Shown here in pieces: positions 26,626 to 35,647 of a DNA stretch of 64,000 nucleotides (within the stretch, counting starts at the first letter, position 1; each line of letters starts with the position of its first letter). Source of the DNA: CAWBRT01 sp963791145. Its GTDB lineage: Bacteria; Acidobacteriota; Terriglobia; Terriglobales; Acidobacteriaceae. The stretch lies in contig CAWBRT010000027.1 of assembly GCA_963791145.1 (NCBI GenBank), positions 124,001 through 188,000 of the forward strand, given 5' to 3'. The notes below the pieces were generated by a model. That model was not told where the DNA came from, made no database searches, and was given only the letters and a program-made list of their open reading frames with translations. The position numbers were made by a program, and so were the translations under genes.

Positions 26626-27748
26626 GCACAACGAGGACAGTGTGCAAGCAGGTGAGACTTCCGCCAAGGGTGAGAAGCCGGACGAGAAGCTGGAGCACGC
26701 AGAACGACCGGATACCGAAGTGGAGCCTGAGTTCCAGACACTGGAAGCCAAAGAGACTCCGGCGGCAGAGCCAAGAGGATCCGAGATTCCTGAGGCGGCA
26801 GATCGGAAGCCAGCACTAGATGCAGTGTCCGCACAGGCCGCAAAAGCCCAGTCCCGAGCAGTAGATGAGCCACAAAGCGCCGAGCAGGCTCCTTCCGAGG
26901 CGCCGCCAGTCGTCATCTCCTCGAAACGATTCTTTGCAGAGCAAGCTCCCGATGTAGTCGAGGTGGATCTACAGATCCTGCGCCGGCGCACCCGGCGCGA
27001 TTTTCTGATCTTCGGCGCGGGAGCGATAGCTACGCTGGCCGGCGGCACCTTGCTCCTGCCAAAATCTACGCTCAGACGCATGGGCGTTCACCGCAACCTG
27101 GAATCCCCGGGCAAAGAGTGGATACTGAATCGAGCACTGCGAATCGACGACGACGTGGCCGAGGCCCTGTATTCGAAAGATCGGCTGGTTCCAACCTATA
27201 CGAAATCGCAGATCACCCCACTCAAGAACAACTACAACGGAGCCACTCCCGATCCGGACTACATTCCGGGATGGAAGCTCACTCTCGAGGGACTCGCCTC
27301 TGGCTTGAGCGTCTCTCTGGATATTCGCACGCTTCTGACGCAGTTCTCGCAGCACGAGCAGATTACGCGATTGGTATGCGTGGAGGGCTGGAGCGCCGTC
27401 GCATGGTGGTCCGGCCTGAGATTCGACGATCTGCTGCGCGCGTACCCGCCAATGTCACAGGCCCGATGGGCGCGTGTGGAATCCTCGGTCAATCTTGATG
27501 CCGTGGGCAATCCGGATCCCTACTACATGTCGCTTGACCTGCCCACTGCGCGCCACTCGCAGACGTTGCTCGCGACGCACTTCAATGGGCAACCGCTTAC
27601 AGTGGAACATGGCGCACCTCTCCGTCTGCTCGTTCCCGTAAAACTTGGCCTCAAGAACGTGAAGGCCATTACCAGTATCAGCTACACGGCAGAAGAACCC
27701 CGGGATTATTGGGCTGAACGCGGGTACTCGCGCTACGACGGCATCTAG
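26615..27748 (+). CDS. Tat-exported sulfite-oxidase-family molybdoenzyme with long N-terminal extension
   Basis: 377 residues from ATG 26615, which overlaps the cytochrome gene. Residues 1-120 are acidic and Glu/Pro/Ala-rich. A twin-arginine motif (RRDFLIFGAGA, Arg127-Arg128) only then begins, followed by a hydrophobic stretch. The catalytic domain has the molybdenum-ligand Cys255 in RLVCVEGWS and later SLDLPTARH and GAPLRLLVP typical of the oxidoreductase molybdopterin domain. Known relatives are MsrP and sulfite dehydrogenase. The substrate is unknown. The extension before the Tat motif is abnormal, and an internal start cannot be excluded. Confidence 0.85.
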   Translation: MDPEHNEDSVQAGETSAKGEKPDEKLEHAERPDTEVEPEFQTLEAKETPAAEPRGSEIPEAADRKPALDAVSAQAAKAQSRAVDEPQSAEQAPSEAPPVVISSKRFFAEQAPDVVEVDLQILRRRTRRDFLIFGAGAIATLAGGTLLLPKSTLRRMGVHRNLESPGKEWILNRALRIDDDVAEALYSKDRLVPTYTKSQITPLKNNYNGATPDPDYIPGWKLTLEGLASGLSVSLDIRTLLTQFSQHEQITRLVCVEGWSAVAWWSGLRFDDLLRAYPPMSQARWARVESSVNLDAVGNPDPYYMSLDLPTARHSQTLLATHFNGQPLTVEHGAPLRLLVPVKLGLKNVKAITSISYTAEEPRDYWAERGYSRYDGI

Positions 27749-27965
27749 TCAACGCTCTCCTTTCATTCCGCAGAGCGCATGTGCGCAGGGCGGTGACATC
27801 ACGCCTTGCGCGGCCGTGAAAAGGGGCGCCCTTCAGACCGATCTCGTTATGGCCAGCCAAACTACCTTCGGCTGCGCCCTTGTTGCCGAGTGCGGAGTGA
27901 ATTTACTCTGACTGAGAACACGCATAGCGCAGCAGAAGATTTGCGTATCTACGTAAGACCATCCC

Positions 27966-28394
27966 TTACCCTGCTGCAAGCACGGCGGCTGCTTGGCTCC
28001 GAGCATATCGTTCGTTCTGCTGTGAGCATGTCGCCGAAATCTGCTTTACGCTCGAAACCTTAAGATCATTGATCGACGCCATATCAACGTCGATATAGTC
28101 TCTACTGTTTCCCGCCATAACAGCGGCGTTGGTGCCTCTCCCAGTTATTGCGACGGTATGTCCAATTTCGCTCTTGAGCTGGTCTGCGCTGCCCTCCAAT
28201 TGCCATACCCTCCCAGAGGAATCGGTCAGAGTGTAATTGCTGTTTGTACCGGACAGACACCCTCGAACGGTCCTCTCTTTGGCATTGGCCTGGGCGGCTG
28301 GAGACACTTGTGAGCTAGTGGTGCTGCTGCTCTTTGCCAGGGCGAAAGCGACTGTCAGGAGCAAAATGGAGGTGATTGATAGTAGCTTGCTCAT
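27966..28394 (-). CDS. Small exported protein
   Basis: 142 residues. AAGGAG precedes the start. The signal peptide SITSILLLTVAFALA is followed by a Ser/Thr-rich linker and a compact domain with VRGCLSGTNSNYTLTDSSGR, VWQLEG and VAITGRGT, which looks like an OB-fold or DUF5818-type module. Two Cys (GCL, ATC) might form a disulfide. It faces the molybdoenzyme gene convergently. Function unknown. Confidence 0.7.
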   Translation of the reverse strand: MSKLLSITSILLLTVAFALAKSSSTTSSQVSPAAQANAKERTVRGCLSGTNSNYTLTDSSGRVWQLEGSADQLKSEIGHTVAITGRGTNAAVMAGNSRDYIDVDMASINDLKVSSVKQISATCSQQNERYARSQAAAVLAAG

Positions 28395-28581
28395 GCGGAA
28401 CTCCTTCGACGAGCATCTTCAGGTTTCGATCTGCGTTCTTTTCCGGCTTAGACTTGCGTTCCCCGCGGTAGTTAGCGACGAGAGCACGAATTTCCTGCTC
28501 TCCGGCTCCGCTAATCCATTTGCGTTCTCCGGCAAGCTCCGGCTTTCCGCAGGTTCGGCCAGCCCGGTAAGTATCGTCCTC

Positions 28582-29799
28582 TCAGGCCAGCGATTTGTCG
28601 GCGGCCTTGATGGCTTCTGCCAGCTCGTCCAGGAATTGCGCCGCCCGCGCGCCGTCCACCACCCGATGGTCCGATGAGAGCGTGAACGTCATCATCGGCC
28701 GGATGCCCGGTTTGCCCTCGACCGGCACTACCCGGTCGGCGATGCGCCCCACCGCCAGGATGGCCGCCTGCGGCAGGCTGATGATGGCGTTGAAGGCGTC
28801 GACGTTATACATGCCGAGATTGCTGATGGTGAAGGTTGCGCCGGTGATGTCGCCGGCGTGCAGCCGTCCGGCGCGGGCGCGCTCGGCCATGTCGCGGCGC
28901 TGAACGGCGATCTCCGCCAGCTCCGTTTTATCCGCCTGGCGAATCACCGTGGCGACCACGGCGTCTTCGACTGCCATGGCGATGCCCACATTGATTTCCC
29001 GGTTCAGCCGGATTGCGCCTTCCGCCCACGAGGCATTCATTCTGGGATGGCGGGCGAGCACGCGCGCCACCAGCGCCACCAGCAGATCGGTATGAGTCGG
29101 GCGCACTCCGCGCAGCTTTTCGATCGCCGGAAGAAGCCGCTCGCGGGCGGCCAGCAGCGCGCCGGCATCGACCTCGCGCACCAGGAAGAAGTGCGGCACG
29201 CTGGTCCAGCTCTTGGTGGTACGCTCCGCCATGAGCTTGGCGGTCGAGGTCAGCGATTCCAGCTCTCCGCCGGCTGCGGCGGCGGCCGCGGCAGGCGCGG
29301 GTTGGGCAGCACCGCCGCCGGCCTTCGCGAAAGCGAGAATGTCGGTCCCGAGGATCTCGCCGCCGGGGCCCGTTCCGCGCACCTTGTCGAGATCGACGCC
29401 CTGCTCTTTAGCCAAACGACGCGCTTTGGGAGAGATCTTCAGCGCGGCTGCGGCGGGTTGGGCAACAGCTTCCGGAGCCGCTGCCGTGGCTGCGGCTTCA
29501 GGACGGGCGGTCATGTGCCGTCCCGACATGCTCGGCGCTTCTTCCGCCGGAACAGTTTCGCCCGGCGCAAGCAGCCAGGCGATGGTCTTCCCTACCGCGA
29601 TCTCGTCACCCGGCTGCGCCTTCACGGCCGAGAGCACACCGTCGCCGGGCGCTTCGATCTCCATGACCGCTTTGTCGGTTTCAATCTCCAGCAGCGGCTC
29701 GCCCTTGGCGACCGTCTGGCCTTCCTTCTTCAACCAGGAGACAAGCTTGCCGGTCTCCTGCGCCATTTCCAAAGCAGGCATTACGACTTTTACAGGCAT
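28582..29799 (-). CDS. pdhC: 2-oxoacid dehydrogenase E2 (dihydrolipoyl acetyltransferase)
   Basis: 405 residues. An N-terminal lipoyl domain (1-80) has Lys43 in ETDKAVMEIEAP as lipoylation site. An Ala/Pro linker, a peripheral-subunit-binding domain (SPKARRLAKEQGVDLDKVRG, about 128-148) and a catalytic domain follow, ending with SSDHRVVDG (His378, Asp382). Only one lipoyl domain is present. It is the last gene of the E1alpha-E1beta-E2 set; 177 bases with direct repeats separate it from E1beta. No E3 gene is near. Acetyl transfer to CoA is the likely reaction, though other short acyls are possible. Confidence 0.92.
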   Translation of the reverse strand: MPVKVVMPALEMAQETGKLVSWLKKEGQTVAKGEPLLEIETDKAVMEIEAPGDGVLSAVKAQPGDEIAVGKTIAWLLAPGETVPAEEAPSMSGRHMTARPEAAATAAAPEAVAQPAAAALKISPKARRLAKEQGVDLDKVRGTGPGGEILGTDILAFAKAGGGAAQPAPAAAAAAAGGELESLTSTAKLMAERTTKSWTSVPHFFLVREVDAGALLAARERLLPAIEKLRGVRPTHTDLLVALVARVLARHPRMNASWAEGAIRLNREINVGIAMAVEDAVVATVIRQADKTELAEIAVQRRDMAERARAGRLHAGDITGATFTISNLGMYNVDAFNAIISLPQAAILAVGRIADRVVPVEGKPGIRPMMTFTLSSDHRVVDGARAAQFLDELAEAIKAADKSLA

Positions 29800-29822
29800 A
29801 GTTCCTTACCGGGGATAGAAGA

Positions 29823-29975
29823 GAGTTTCAAGGTTTCAAAGTTACAAGGTTTCAAGGTTCGGGTTTCAAAGTTTCAAGGTTTCAGAGTTTCAAGGTTCAG
29901 ATTGAAACTCTGTCAATCGATTCCACCTTCCTGAGAGCAAGCCATGCAAGCTTCCACTCTGAAACCTTGAAACCT
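29823..29975. repeat. Direct repeats, family E (gtttcaag)
   Basis: About eight tandem-like gtttcaaggt / gtttcaaagt units between 29823 and 29900, with an inverted piece (ctgaaaccttgaaacc) at 29959-29975. It sits inside the pdh operon, between E1beta and E2, so it would be transcribed and could form an mRNA hairpin. Related units occur at 44215-44235 and 53630-53660. Confidence 0.75.
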
Positions 29976-29976
29976 C

Positions 29977-30978
29977 TCACTTTCCGCAGAGTTCCTGCGC
30001 CGCCTCCACGATCGCCTTTTCCGAAGGTATGGTGAGGTCTTCGAGCGGAGGCGAGAACGGAACCGGGACGTGCATGGCGCCGATACGCCTGACCGGGGCC
30101 TCCAGGTTGAAGAACGCTCCCTCGGCGATTACGGACGCGATCTCGGCGGTGACGCCGTAGCGGGCGTAGCCCTCGTCGACGACGATGACGCGCGAGGTCT
30201 TGCTGGCCGACTCGATCAGCGTCTTCTCGTCCAGCGGCCAGATGGTGCGCGGGTCTATGACCTCGGCGCTGATACCGGCTTTCTCCAGCGTATCGGCCGC
30301 TGCCAGCGCCACCGGCACCATGCTGCTGGTGGCCACGATGGTGATGTCGCTGCCGGGACGCTTGATGTCCGCGACGCCCAAAGGAAGGACATACTCTTCC
30401 TCGGGCACGGGTCCCTTCACCCGGTACATCATCTTGTCTTCAAAGATGACGACCGGATTTTCGTCCCGCACCGCCGCTTTCATAAGGCCCTTGGCGTCGT
30501 AGGGAGTGGAGGGCAGCACGACCTTCAGTCCCGGGATGTGGGCGAACCAGGCGTGCAGCGACTGCGAGTGCTGCGCCGCCGAGCGGCGGCCGGCGCCGAG
30601 CGTGGTGCGGAGCACCATCGGCGCCTTCCACTTGCCGCCTGACATGTAATGGATCTTGGCCGCCTGGTTCACCATCTGGTCCATGATCAGGGTGACGAAG
30701 TCGCCGAACATGATGTCCACGATGGGACGCAGTCCGGCCATAGCCGCTCCCACGGCCAGCCCGGTAAAGCCGGGCTCCGAGATCGGAGTATCCACCACGC
30801 GCCCGGTGCCGAATTCATCCACCAGGCCGGACAGTACCCTGAAGGCAGTGCCCGCTTCCGCCACGTCCTCGCCGATCAGGAAGACGCGGGAATCGCGGCG
30901 CATTTCCTCGGCAATGGCCTCTTTGACTGCTTCGCCGTAGGTCAGCTCACGGGTTGTGGTCGCGATCGCGTCAGGCAT
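29977..30978 (-). CDS. pdhB: Pyruvate dehydrogenase-type E1 component, beta subunit
   Basis: 333 residues from ATG 30976-30978, overlapping the E1alpha stop by 8 bases. ELTYGEAVKEAIAEEMRRDS and FLIGEDVAEAG mark the N-terminus; TPISEPGFTGLAVGAAMAGL and RPIVDIMFGDF are standard beta-subunit segments. The C-terminal half has VVDEGYARYGV. With E1alpha it decarboxylates a 2-oxoacid, probably pyruvate. Confidence 0.93.
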   Translation of the reverse strand: MPDAIATTTRELTYGEAVKEAIAEEMRRDSRVFLIGEDVAEAGTAFRVLSGLVDEFGTGRVVDTPISEPGFTGLAVGAAMAGLRPIVDIMFGDFVTLIMDQMVNQAAKIHYMSGGKWKAPMVLRTTLGAGRRSAAQHSQSLHAWFAHIPGLKVVLPSTPYDAKGLMKAAVRDENPVVIFEDKMMYRVKGPVPEEEYVLPLGVADIKRPGSDITIVATSSMVPVALAAADTLEKAGISAEVIDPRTIWPLDEKTLIESASKTSRVIVVDEGYARYGVTAEIASVIAEGAFFNLEAPVRRIGAMHVPVPFSPPLEDLTIPSEKAIVEAAQELCGK

Positions 30979-31963
30979 AGATGTCGTCCTCCACTTGATC
31001 CAGGGTGGGGTAAGGAGCGTCCGTGGCGAACTTGACCGCCTTGTCCATCTCGCTCTTGACCTCCGCCTCGATCCGGCTGAGCTGATTGGCATCGGCGAAG
31101 CCCTGCGCGAGGAGCCACGCGCTGTGGCTCTTGATGGGATCGCGCTCGCTCATCCAGTGCTGCTCCTCGTTTTTGCCGCGATAATACTCGCGATTGATGT
31201 CGCCGACGTGATGCCCGCGGTAACGGTAGGTATTGCACATCAGGAACGCCGGACCCTCTCCGCGGCGCGCCCGCTCGACCAGCCGTTTAGCAGCCTCGTA
31301 GACGGCGCGCACGTTCTGCCCGTCCACGCTTTCGGCGTGCATGCCGACGGCGGCGGGCCGGTCCAGGATGTTGCCGGCGAAGCACTCGGTGTTGGGCGTG
31401 TATTCGCTGTAAAGATTGTTTTCGCAAAGATAGATGACCGGCAGCTTCCAAAGCTGCGCCAGGTTCATGACCTCATAGAGCAGCCCCTGCGCGACTGCGC
31501 CGTCGCCAAAGAAGCAGACCGTGACCCGGCCATTGCCCAGGAACTTGGCGGCGAACGCCGCTCCGGTGGCGATTCCTCCGCTGCCGCCCACGATGGCATT
31601 GGCGCCCAGGTTGCCGGTGTCCGGATCGGCGATGTGCATCGATCCGCCCTTGCCCTTGCAGTAGCCGACGGCCTTGCCGAGCAACTCCGCGAACATCAAA
31701 TCCGGCCTTGCGCCTTTGGCCAGGCAGTGCCCGTGGCCGCGATGCGTACTGGTGATGTAGTCATCGGTGCGCAGCGCCTGACAGACTCCGACAGCCACCG
31801 CTTCTTCGCCGATGTAAAGGTGCGCCAGTCCGGGCATAAGTGCCTGGGTATAGAGTTCGTTGACGCGCTCCTCGAACATGCGGATGGCGATCATCCGCCG
31901 GTACATGTCGATCCACTGCTTGGCTTCCGTTGCCGAGCCAGTCTCCAGCATCGGACCACTCAT
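30971..31963 (-). CDS. pdhA: Pyruvate dehydrogenase-type E1 component, alpha subunit
   Basis: 330 residues. The thiamine-diphosphate motif runs from GDG (153-155) to ENN (181-183), about the expected 30 residues. HRGHGHCLAKG (74-84) and KGKGGSMHIAD (103-113) are typical. First gene of the pdh set and translationally coupled to pdhB. The phosphorylation-loop region YRYRGHHVGDI is near 260. Acetoin dehydrogenase E1 is a close alternative. Confidence 0.93.
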   Translation of the reverse strand: MSGPMLETGSATEAKQWIDMYRRMIAIRMFEERVNELYTQALMPGLAHLYIGEEAVAVGVCQALRTDDYITSTHRGHGHCLAKGARPDLMFAELLGKAVGYCKGKGGSMHIADPDTGNLGANAIVGGSGGIATGAAFAAKFLGNGRVTVCFFGDGAVAQGLLYEVMNLAQLWKLPVIYLCENNLYSEYTPNTECFAGNILDRPAAVGMHAESVDGQNVRAVYEAAKRLVERARRGEGPAFLMCNTYRYRGHHVGDINREYYRGKNEEQHWMSERDPIKSHSAWLLAQGFADANQLSRIEAEVKSEMDKAVKFATDAPYPTLDQVEDDIYA

Positions 31964-32275
31964 TTGCTGCTCCTTCTAGAGTACTTTAGGAATTAATGTA
32001 TGCCCAATCACCGCCGGGCTGAAAATGCCCGGCTACTTTGACCATTACACCTTTCGCTAGTCTGCTCTACCTCGGCAGGCACAAAGACGGCGCGCCTGCC
32101 GGGAACCCTGCGGATTTGCTTATCACGAGAAAATGCGAACGAATCCCGCTGGCAATACTCTAACCGAGAGATTTCCCGTGCACAACCATGTGTTATATTG
32201 GCGCAGCGATTTTACCTACTTGCCCGGGGCGGCACGCCGCGGGCACTCGCCACGAAGGAGGATGGGGAAGACTCG
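31964..32275. other. Divergent intergenic region with family B repeat
   Basis: 312 bases between pdhA and a divergent dehydrogenase. It holds the palindrome gccgggc-tgaaaat-gcccggc (32013-32033) and must contain two promoters, which I cannot place. AAGGAGG at about 32255 serves the gene at 32276. Confidence 0.6.
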
Positions 32276-33235
32276 ATGGATACACTGAAGAAGCACGCTA
32301 TCGGCTGGATCGGCTGCGGTCGTATGGGCTATGCCATGGCGGAACGCCTGGCGAAAGCGGGCTGCAATTTGGCCGTTTGGAACCGCACCAGGTCGAAGGC
32401 CGAGCCACTGGCGGCAGCGGGAGCCAGGATCGTGAACTCCCCGGCGGAACTGGCGGGATGCGACATAGTCTTCAGCATCGTGACGGCCTCGGATGATTTC
32501 AAAGACGTGACCATCGGCTCCAAAGGGCTGATCTCCGGCGGAAAAGCGCCCCGTATTGTGGTGGACTGCACCTCCGTCTCCATGGATGCCTCAGCCGAGG
32601 TTCGGCAGAAGCTGGCGAGCATGGGCAGCAAGTTCCTGGCTTGTCCGGTCAGCGGCAACGCCAAGGTCATCAAGGCGGGCAAGCTCAGCGCCGTGGCTTC
32701 CGGCCCCAAGGACGCCTTCGAAGAAGCCGGCCCTTACATCAGCCTGTTCGCGCAAAGGGGCGTCAGCTACGTGGGAGAGGGAGAGTTGGCGCGCATCGCC
32801 AAGATTTGCCACAACGTCATGCTGGGCGTCGTGTCCCAGAACCTGGCGGAGATCGTCATCCTGGCGGAAAAAGCCGGCCTGCCGCGTCATGCCTTCCTGG
32901 CCTTCATGAACAATAGCGTAATGGGCTCGATCTTCACTACCTACAAGGGTCCGGCATTCGTCAACCTGGACTTCACGCCGACCTTCACCCCGATGCTGTT
33001 GCGCAAGGACCTGGACCTGGGACTGGCACTGGGCAAGAAGTTCGACGTTCCCATGCCCACCAGTGCGGCCACACGCGACGTCCTGCAGGCGCACATGGGG
33101 CACGCCGCGCTGAAAGGCGGCGGCTATATCGATAAGGACTTTGCCACGCTGCTCGAATTCCAGGCGCACAGCTCGGGCATCGAGATCAAGCCAGAGAACG
33201 TCGAAGTCTGGGACGGGCTGTCGCCGAAGAAATAA
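32276..33235 (+). CDS. NAD(P)-dependent beta-hydroxyacid dehydrogenase family protein
   Basis: 319 residues from ATG 32276. IGWIGCGRMGYAMAERL is the Rossmann motif; WNRTRSKAEPL gives cofactor contacts; the substrate loop reads ACPVSGNAKVIKAGKL (canonical D-PVSGG), and the catalytic Lys is expected in ICHNVMLG, where the usual K-x-x-N appears as K-I-C-H-N. The final LLRKDLDLGLALGKKF matches the family's KDL.L. 3-Hydroxyisobutyrate or tartronate-semialdehyde is a likely substrate class. Confidence 0.87.
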   Translation: MDTLKKHAIGWIGCGRMGYAMAERLAKAGCNLAVWNRTRSKAEPLAAAGARIVNSPAELAGCDIVFSIVTASDDFKDVTIGSKGLISGGKAPRIVVDCTSVSMDASAEVRQKLASMGSKFLACPVSGNAKVIKAGKLSAVASGPKDAFEEAGPYISLFAQRGVSYVGEGELARIAKICHNVMLGVVSQNLAEIVILAEKAGLPRHAFLAFMNNSVMGSIFTTYKGPAFVNLDFTPTFTPMLLRKDLDLGLALGKKFDVPMPTSAATRDVLQAHMGHAALKGGGYIDKDFATLLEFQAHSSGIEIKPENVEVWDGLSPKK

Positions 33236-33327
33236 TTGCCGGCGAACAATTGGATCGGCGATCGGACTGGTGGCGCTCGCGGGCGACCCATTTTGTCTTC
33301 TGGGCAAACGTGGGCCGCCGGAACTTC

Positions 33328-33358
33328 TAACCCCTAACCCCTCTTCCCTATTCCCTAA
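33328..33358. repeat. Family D repeat overlapping a stop codon
   Basis: taacccctaacccctcttccc and on to ttccctaa. The stop of the M24-family gene (TAG, 33355-33357 on the minus strand) lies in this block, as bshC's stop lies in the block at 18639-18675. Confidence 0.75.
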
Positions 33359-34611
33359 GAAATATCGCACCCCGGCAGGCCGCAGGAGATCAGATGGTCG
33401 CTGGGGTAGTTGGTGATGATCTCGCAGCCATCCTTGGTGACGACCACCTCTTCCTCAATGCGCGCCGCGCCGGAGCCATCGGCCGCGCCGCACCAGGTCT
33501 CCAGGGCGAAGACCATGCCTTCCTTAATCACCGCCGGATGATCGAGCGAGAAGCGCCGCGAGAAGATCGGGCGCTCCCACTGTCCCAAGCCCAGCCCATG
33601 CCCGTACTGCAGCAGGTAGGCCTCGTTCTCGTCGCGATAGCCGAATTCTTTGGCCGTCGGCCAGATCTTGCAGACGTCGGCGGTGGTCACTCCGGGCCGG
33701 ATCATGTCGATGGCGTCGGAGAGCCACTTGGAGGCCGCCTCGTAGGCTTCAACCTGGCAGCGGTTCGGCTTGCCGCAGACGAAGGTGCGGTAATAACAGG
33801 TCTGGTAGCCCATGTAGCCGTGCATCAGGTCAAGGTAAACGACGTCGCCGGGCTGGATAATGCGGTCGGAGAAGGTGTGGGAGTGCGGCTTGCCGCGCGC
33901 GCCCGAAACGGAATTTACCGCCTGCACCCTTTCGGAACCGAGCCTGTAGAGCTGGTAGTTGGCGATGGCCACCAGTTCGTTTTCGCGCGTGCCCGGTCGA
34001 ATCGCCTTGGCGATGTCGACGTAGGCGGCATCGACCATGCTCGCGGCTTTCTTCAGCAGCTCGATCTCGTCGCTAGTCTTGACCTCACGGGCGTCAAGCA
34101 TCGCCTGCTGGCCGTCGACGACCTGCAGGCCTTCTTGCTCCAACGCGCGCAGCATGGTGATCTCCATGTGGTCGACGCCGAGCGGCTCCTTCTCGACCCC
34201 ATAGTCGGTGAGAACCCGCCTGATCTGCTTGGCGAAGGTCTTCTGCACGTTCAGTTCCGGCGGGATGGCGCCCAGCATGTTGCTGATCGGCGCCTCCATG
34301 CGGTCCTCGATCCAGGGGCTGCTGATGCGCTTGGCCGGGGGCGCGGGATCGAAGAGGTACGGCTTTCCCTGGCGCGGGCAGATGGCATAGCGATTCATCT
34401 TATCGCGGCACCACTCGCCGATATGGGTACTGCTGACGTAGCGAACATTGTCCATCTCGAAGACGAGGACGGCACCGAGGCCGCGGGCCTGTATGGCGGC
34501 TTGGGCCTTCTGAACCCGTTCACTTCTGAGGCGGACGAAATCGACGTTGGCTTCCCAGTCGGTTCCCATCGTTCCCCACGCCGCACTGGCGTGTGGCCTG
34601 TGGTATTCCAT
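33355..34611 (-). CDS. M24-family (Xaa-Pro peptidase/creatinase-like) protein with altered metal site
   Basis: 418 residues, AGGAGG upstream of the ATG. The N-terminal creatinase-type domain runs to about 165, then the pita-bread domain. Expected ligands are Asp261 (VVYLDLMHG), His338 (QYGHGLGLG), Glu371 (ALETWCG) and Glu386 (ARIEEEVV). The second Asp, normally 11 residues after the first, is Cys272 (YQTCYYRTF). The protein may therefore bind metal differently or be metal-free like creatinase. Substrate unknown; not safely a peptidase. Confidence 0.85.
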   Translation of the reverse strand: MEYHRPHASAAWGTMGTDWEANVDFVRLRSERVQKAQAAIQARGLGAVLVFEMDNVRYVSSTHIGEWCRDKMNRYAICPRQGKPYLFDPAPPAKRISSPWIEDRMEAPISNMLGAIPPELNVQKTFAKQIRRVLTDYGVEKEPLGVDHMEITMLRALEQEGLQVVDGQQAMLDAREVKTSDEIELLKKAASMVDAAYVDIAKAIRPGTRENELVAIANYQLYRLGSERVQAVNSVSGARGKPHSHTFSDRIIQPGDVVYLDLMHGYMGYQTCYYRTFVCGKPNRCQVEAYEAASKWLSDAIDMIRPGVTTADVCKIWPTAKEFGYRDENEAYLLQYGHGLGLGQWERPIFSRRFSLDHPAVIKEGMVFALETWCGAADGSGAARIEEEVVVTKDGCEIITNYPSDHLISCGLPGCDIS

Positions 34612-34720
34612 GCTGTGCCTCCTGGCGGTGCCACTGCGCGATGCAGGCCGAAGCTCTGATGGCCCGGCAATCCTTCTATTCTAGAGCGGATTCAAAGTGG
34701 GCGTCCCCTTCGCTCTCACC

Positions 34721-34739
34721 GCCGGGCTGATCGCCCGGC
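34721..34739. repeat. Family B palindrome
   Basis: gccgggc-tgatc-gcccggc, 7-bp perfect stem, upstream of the M24-family gene. Confidence 0.75.
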
Positions 34740-34872
34740 TATCTCACAGGGTTACCTTCCGCGAATCCGGTCTAAGTGAGCACGACGAAGAACAGCGAGG
34801 CACGCGTAATAGATCGTTTGACTGTTCGGGATCAGAGGGCTAGGCGGCGCTTTCGCAGGACAAATCGGAATC

Positions 34873-35412
34873 CTACTTTTCAAAGCAGAAGCGGTTTCTT
34901 CCCGCATGCTTCTCTTCCCGCAAGGTCATCATGGTTCCGCTGGCGTGGACCACCAGGCGGTTTTCCCCGTCGTGGATGTGGCATTCGAGCAGGCTGAGCA
35001 GCTTGCCGCGCTTGATCATGCGCCCGTGAGCCCGCAATTGATCGTGCCAGACGGGGCGGAGATAGTTGATCTTGATTTCGACGGTGGTCGCCGTCTCGCC
35101 TTCTTGCAGTGTTGTCAGGTGTGCCAAGCCGATGGCCGTATCGGCCATCGCGGAAAGGACTCCGCCGTGAGTGTAGCCGACGATGTTCTCATGGCGCTCG
35201 TTCGTCTTCAGTACGACCACTGCCTCGCCTTCGTCGAGCAGCTCAACGGAGAGCCCCATGGTCGTCGAGAACGGCATCAGGCCGGGATTGGTCTTCAGTC
35301 CGCGGCGCAGACGCTCCAGCAACGAGCCGCCTGCCTCGGAGCTTCCGGGTTTCTTGGCCTTTTGCAGCGCTTTACGCGCAGCCGTACCGCCCGCCTCACC
35401 AGGTGCAATCAT
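34873..35412 (-). CDS. PaaI-type hotdog thioesterase
   Basis: 179 residues if the ATG at 35410-35412 is used; upstream frame is open to 35490 and no clear ribosome binding site decides. The first 40 residues are an extra basic segment; the hotdog domain starts near PFSTTMGLSVELL. HENIVGYTHGGVLSAMADTA carries the active-site region of 4HBT/PaaI enzymes (THGG, Asp in MADTA). VEIKINYLRPV is the central strand. It hydrolyses an acyl-CoA, probably aryl- or medium-chain. Confidence 0.8.
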   Translation of the reverse strand: MIAPGEAGGTAARKALQKAKKPGSSEAGGSLLERLRRGLKTNPGLMPFSTTMGLSVELLDEGEAVVVLKTNERHENIVGYTHGGVLSAMADTAIGLAHLTTLQEGETATTVEIKINYLRPVWHDQLRAHGRMIKRGKLLSLLECHIHDGENRLVVHASGTMMTLREEKHAGRNRFCFEK

Positions 35413-35647
35413 GCGGTAAATGATTGCATACGGAATTCGACCCGCGCGAGCACTTTTTGCAAAAGCCGAAATAAAGCTGCCCAAAGACAAAAACGCCGAG
35501 GTGGATCAGATCATCCCCCCGGCGACTGTCTGCCGAACCCTGCCAGCATTCTTTCGTGGTCAGCGAGCCTCCCGCCCTTCCCGGACCATATCGCGGCGGT
35601 CCACGGAGATCAATCCGCGACCAGCTCTGCGGCCTGCTTCTCCGGCG

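Noticed and set aside
28858..29934. Long plus-strand frame of 358 codons
   Set aside because: It is the antisense shadow of the E2 gene, rich in Gly, Arg and His, with no domain.
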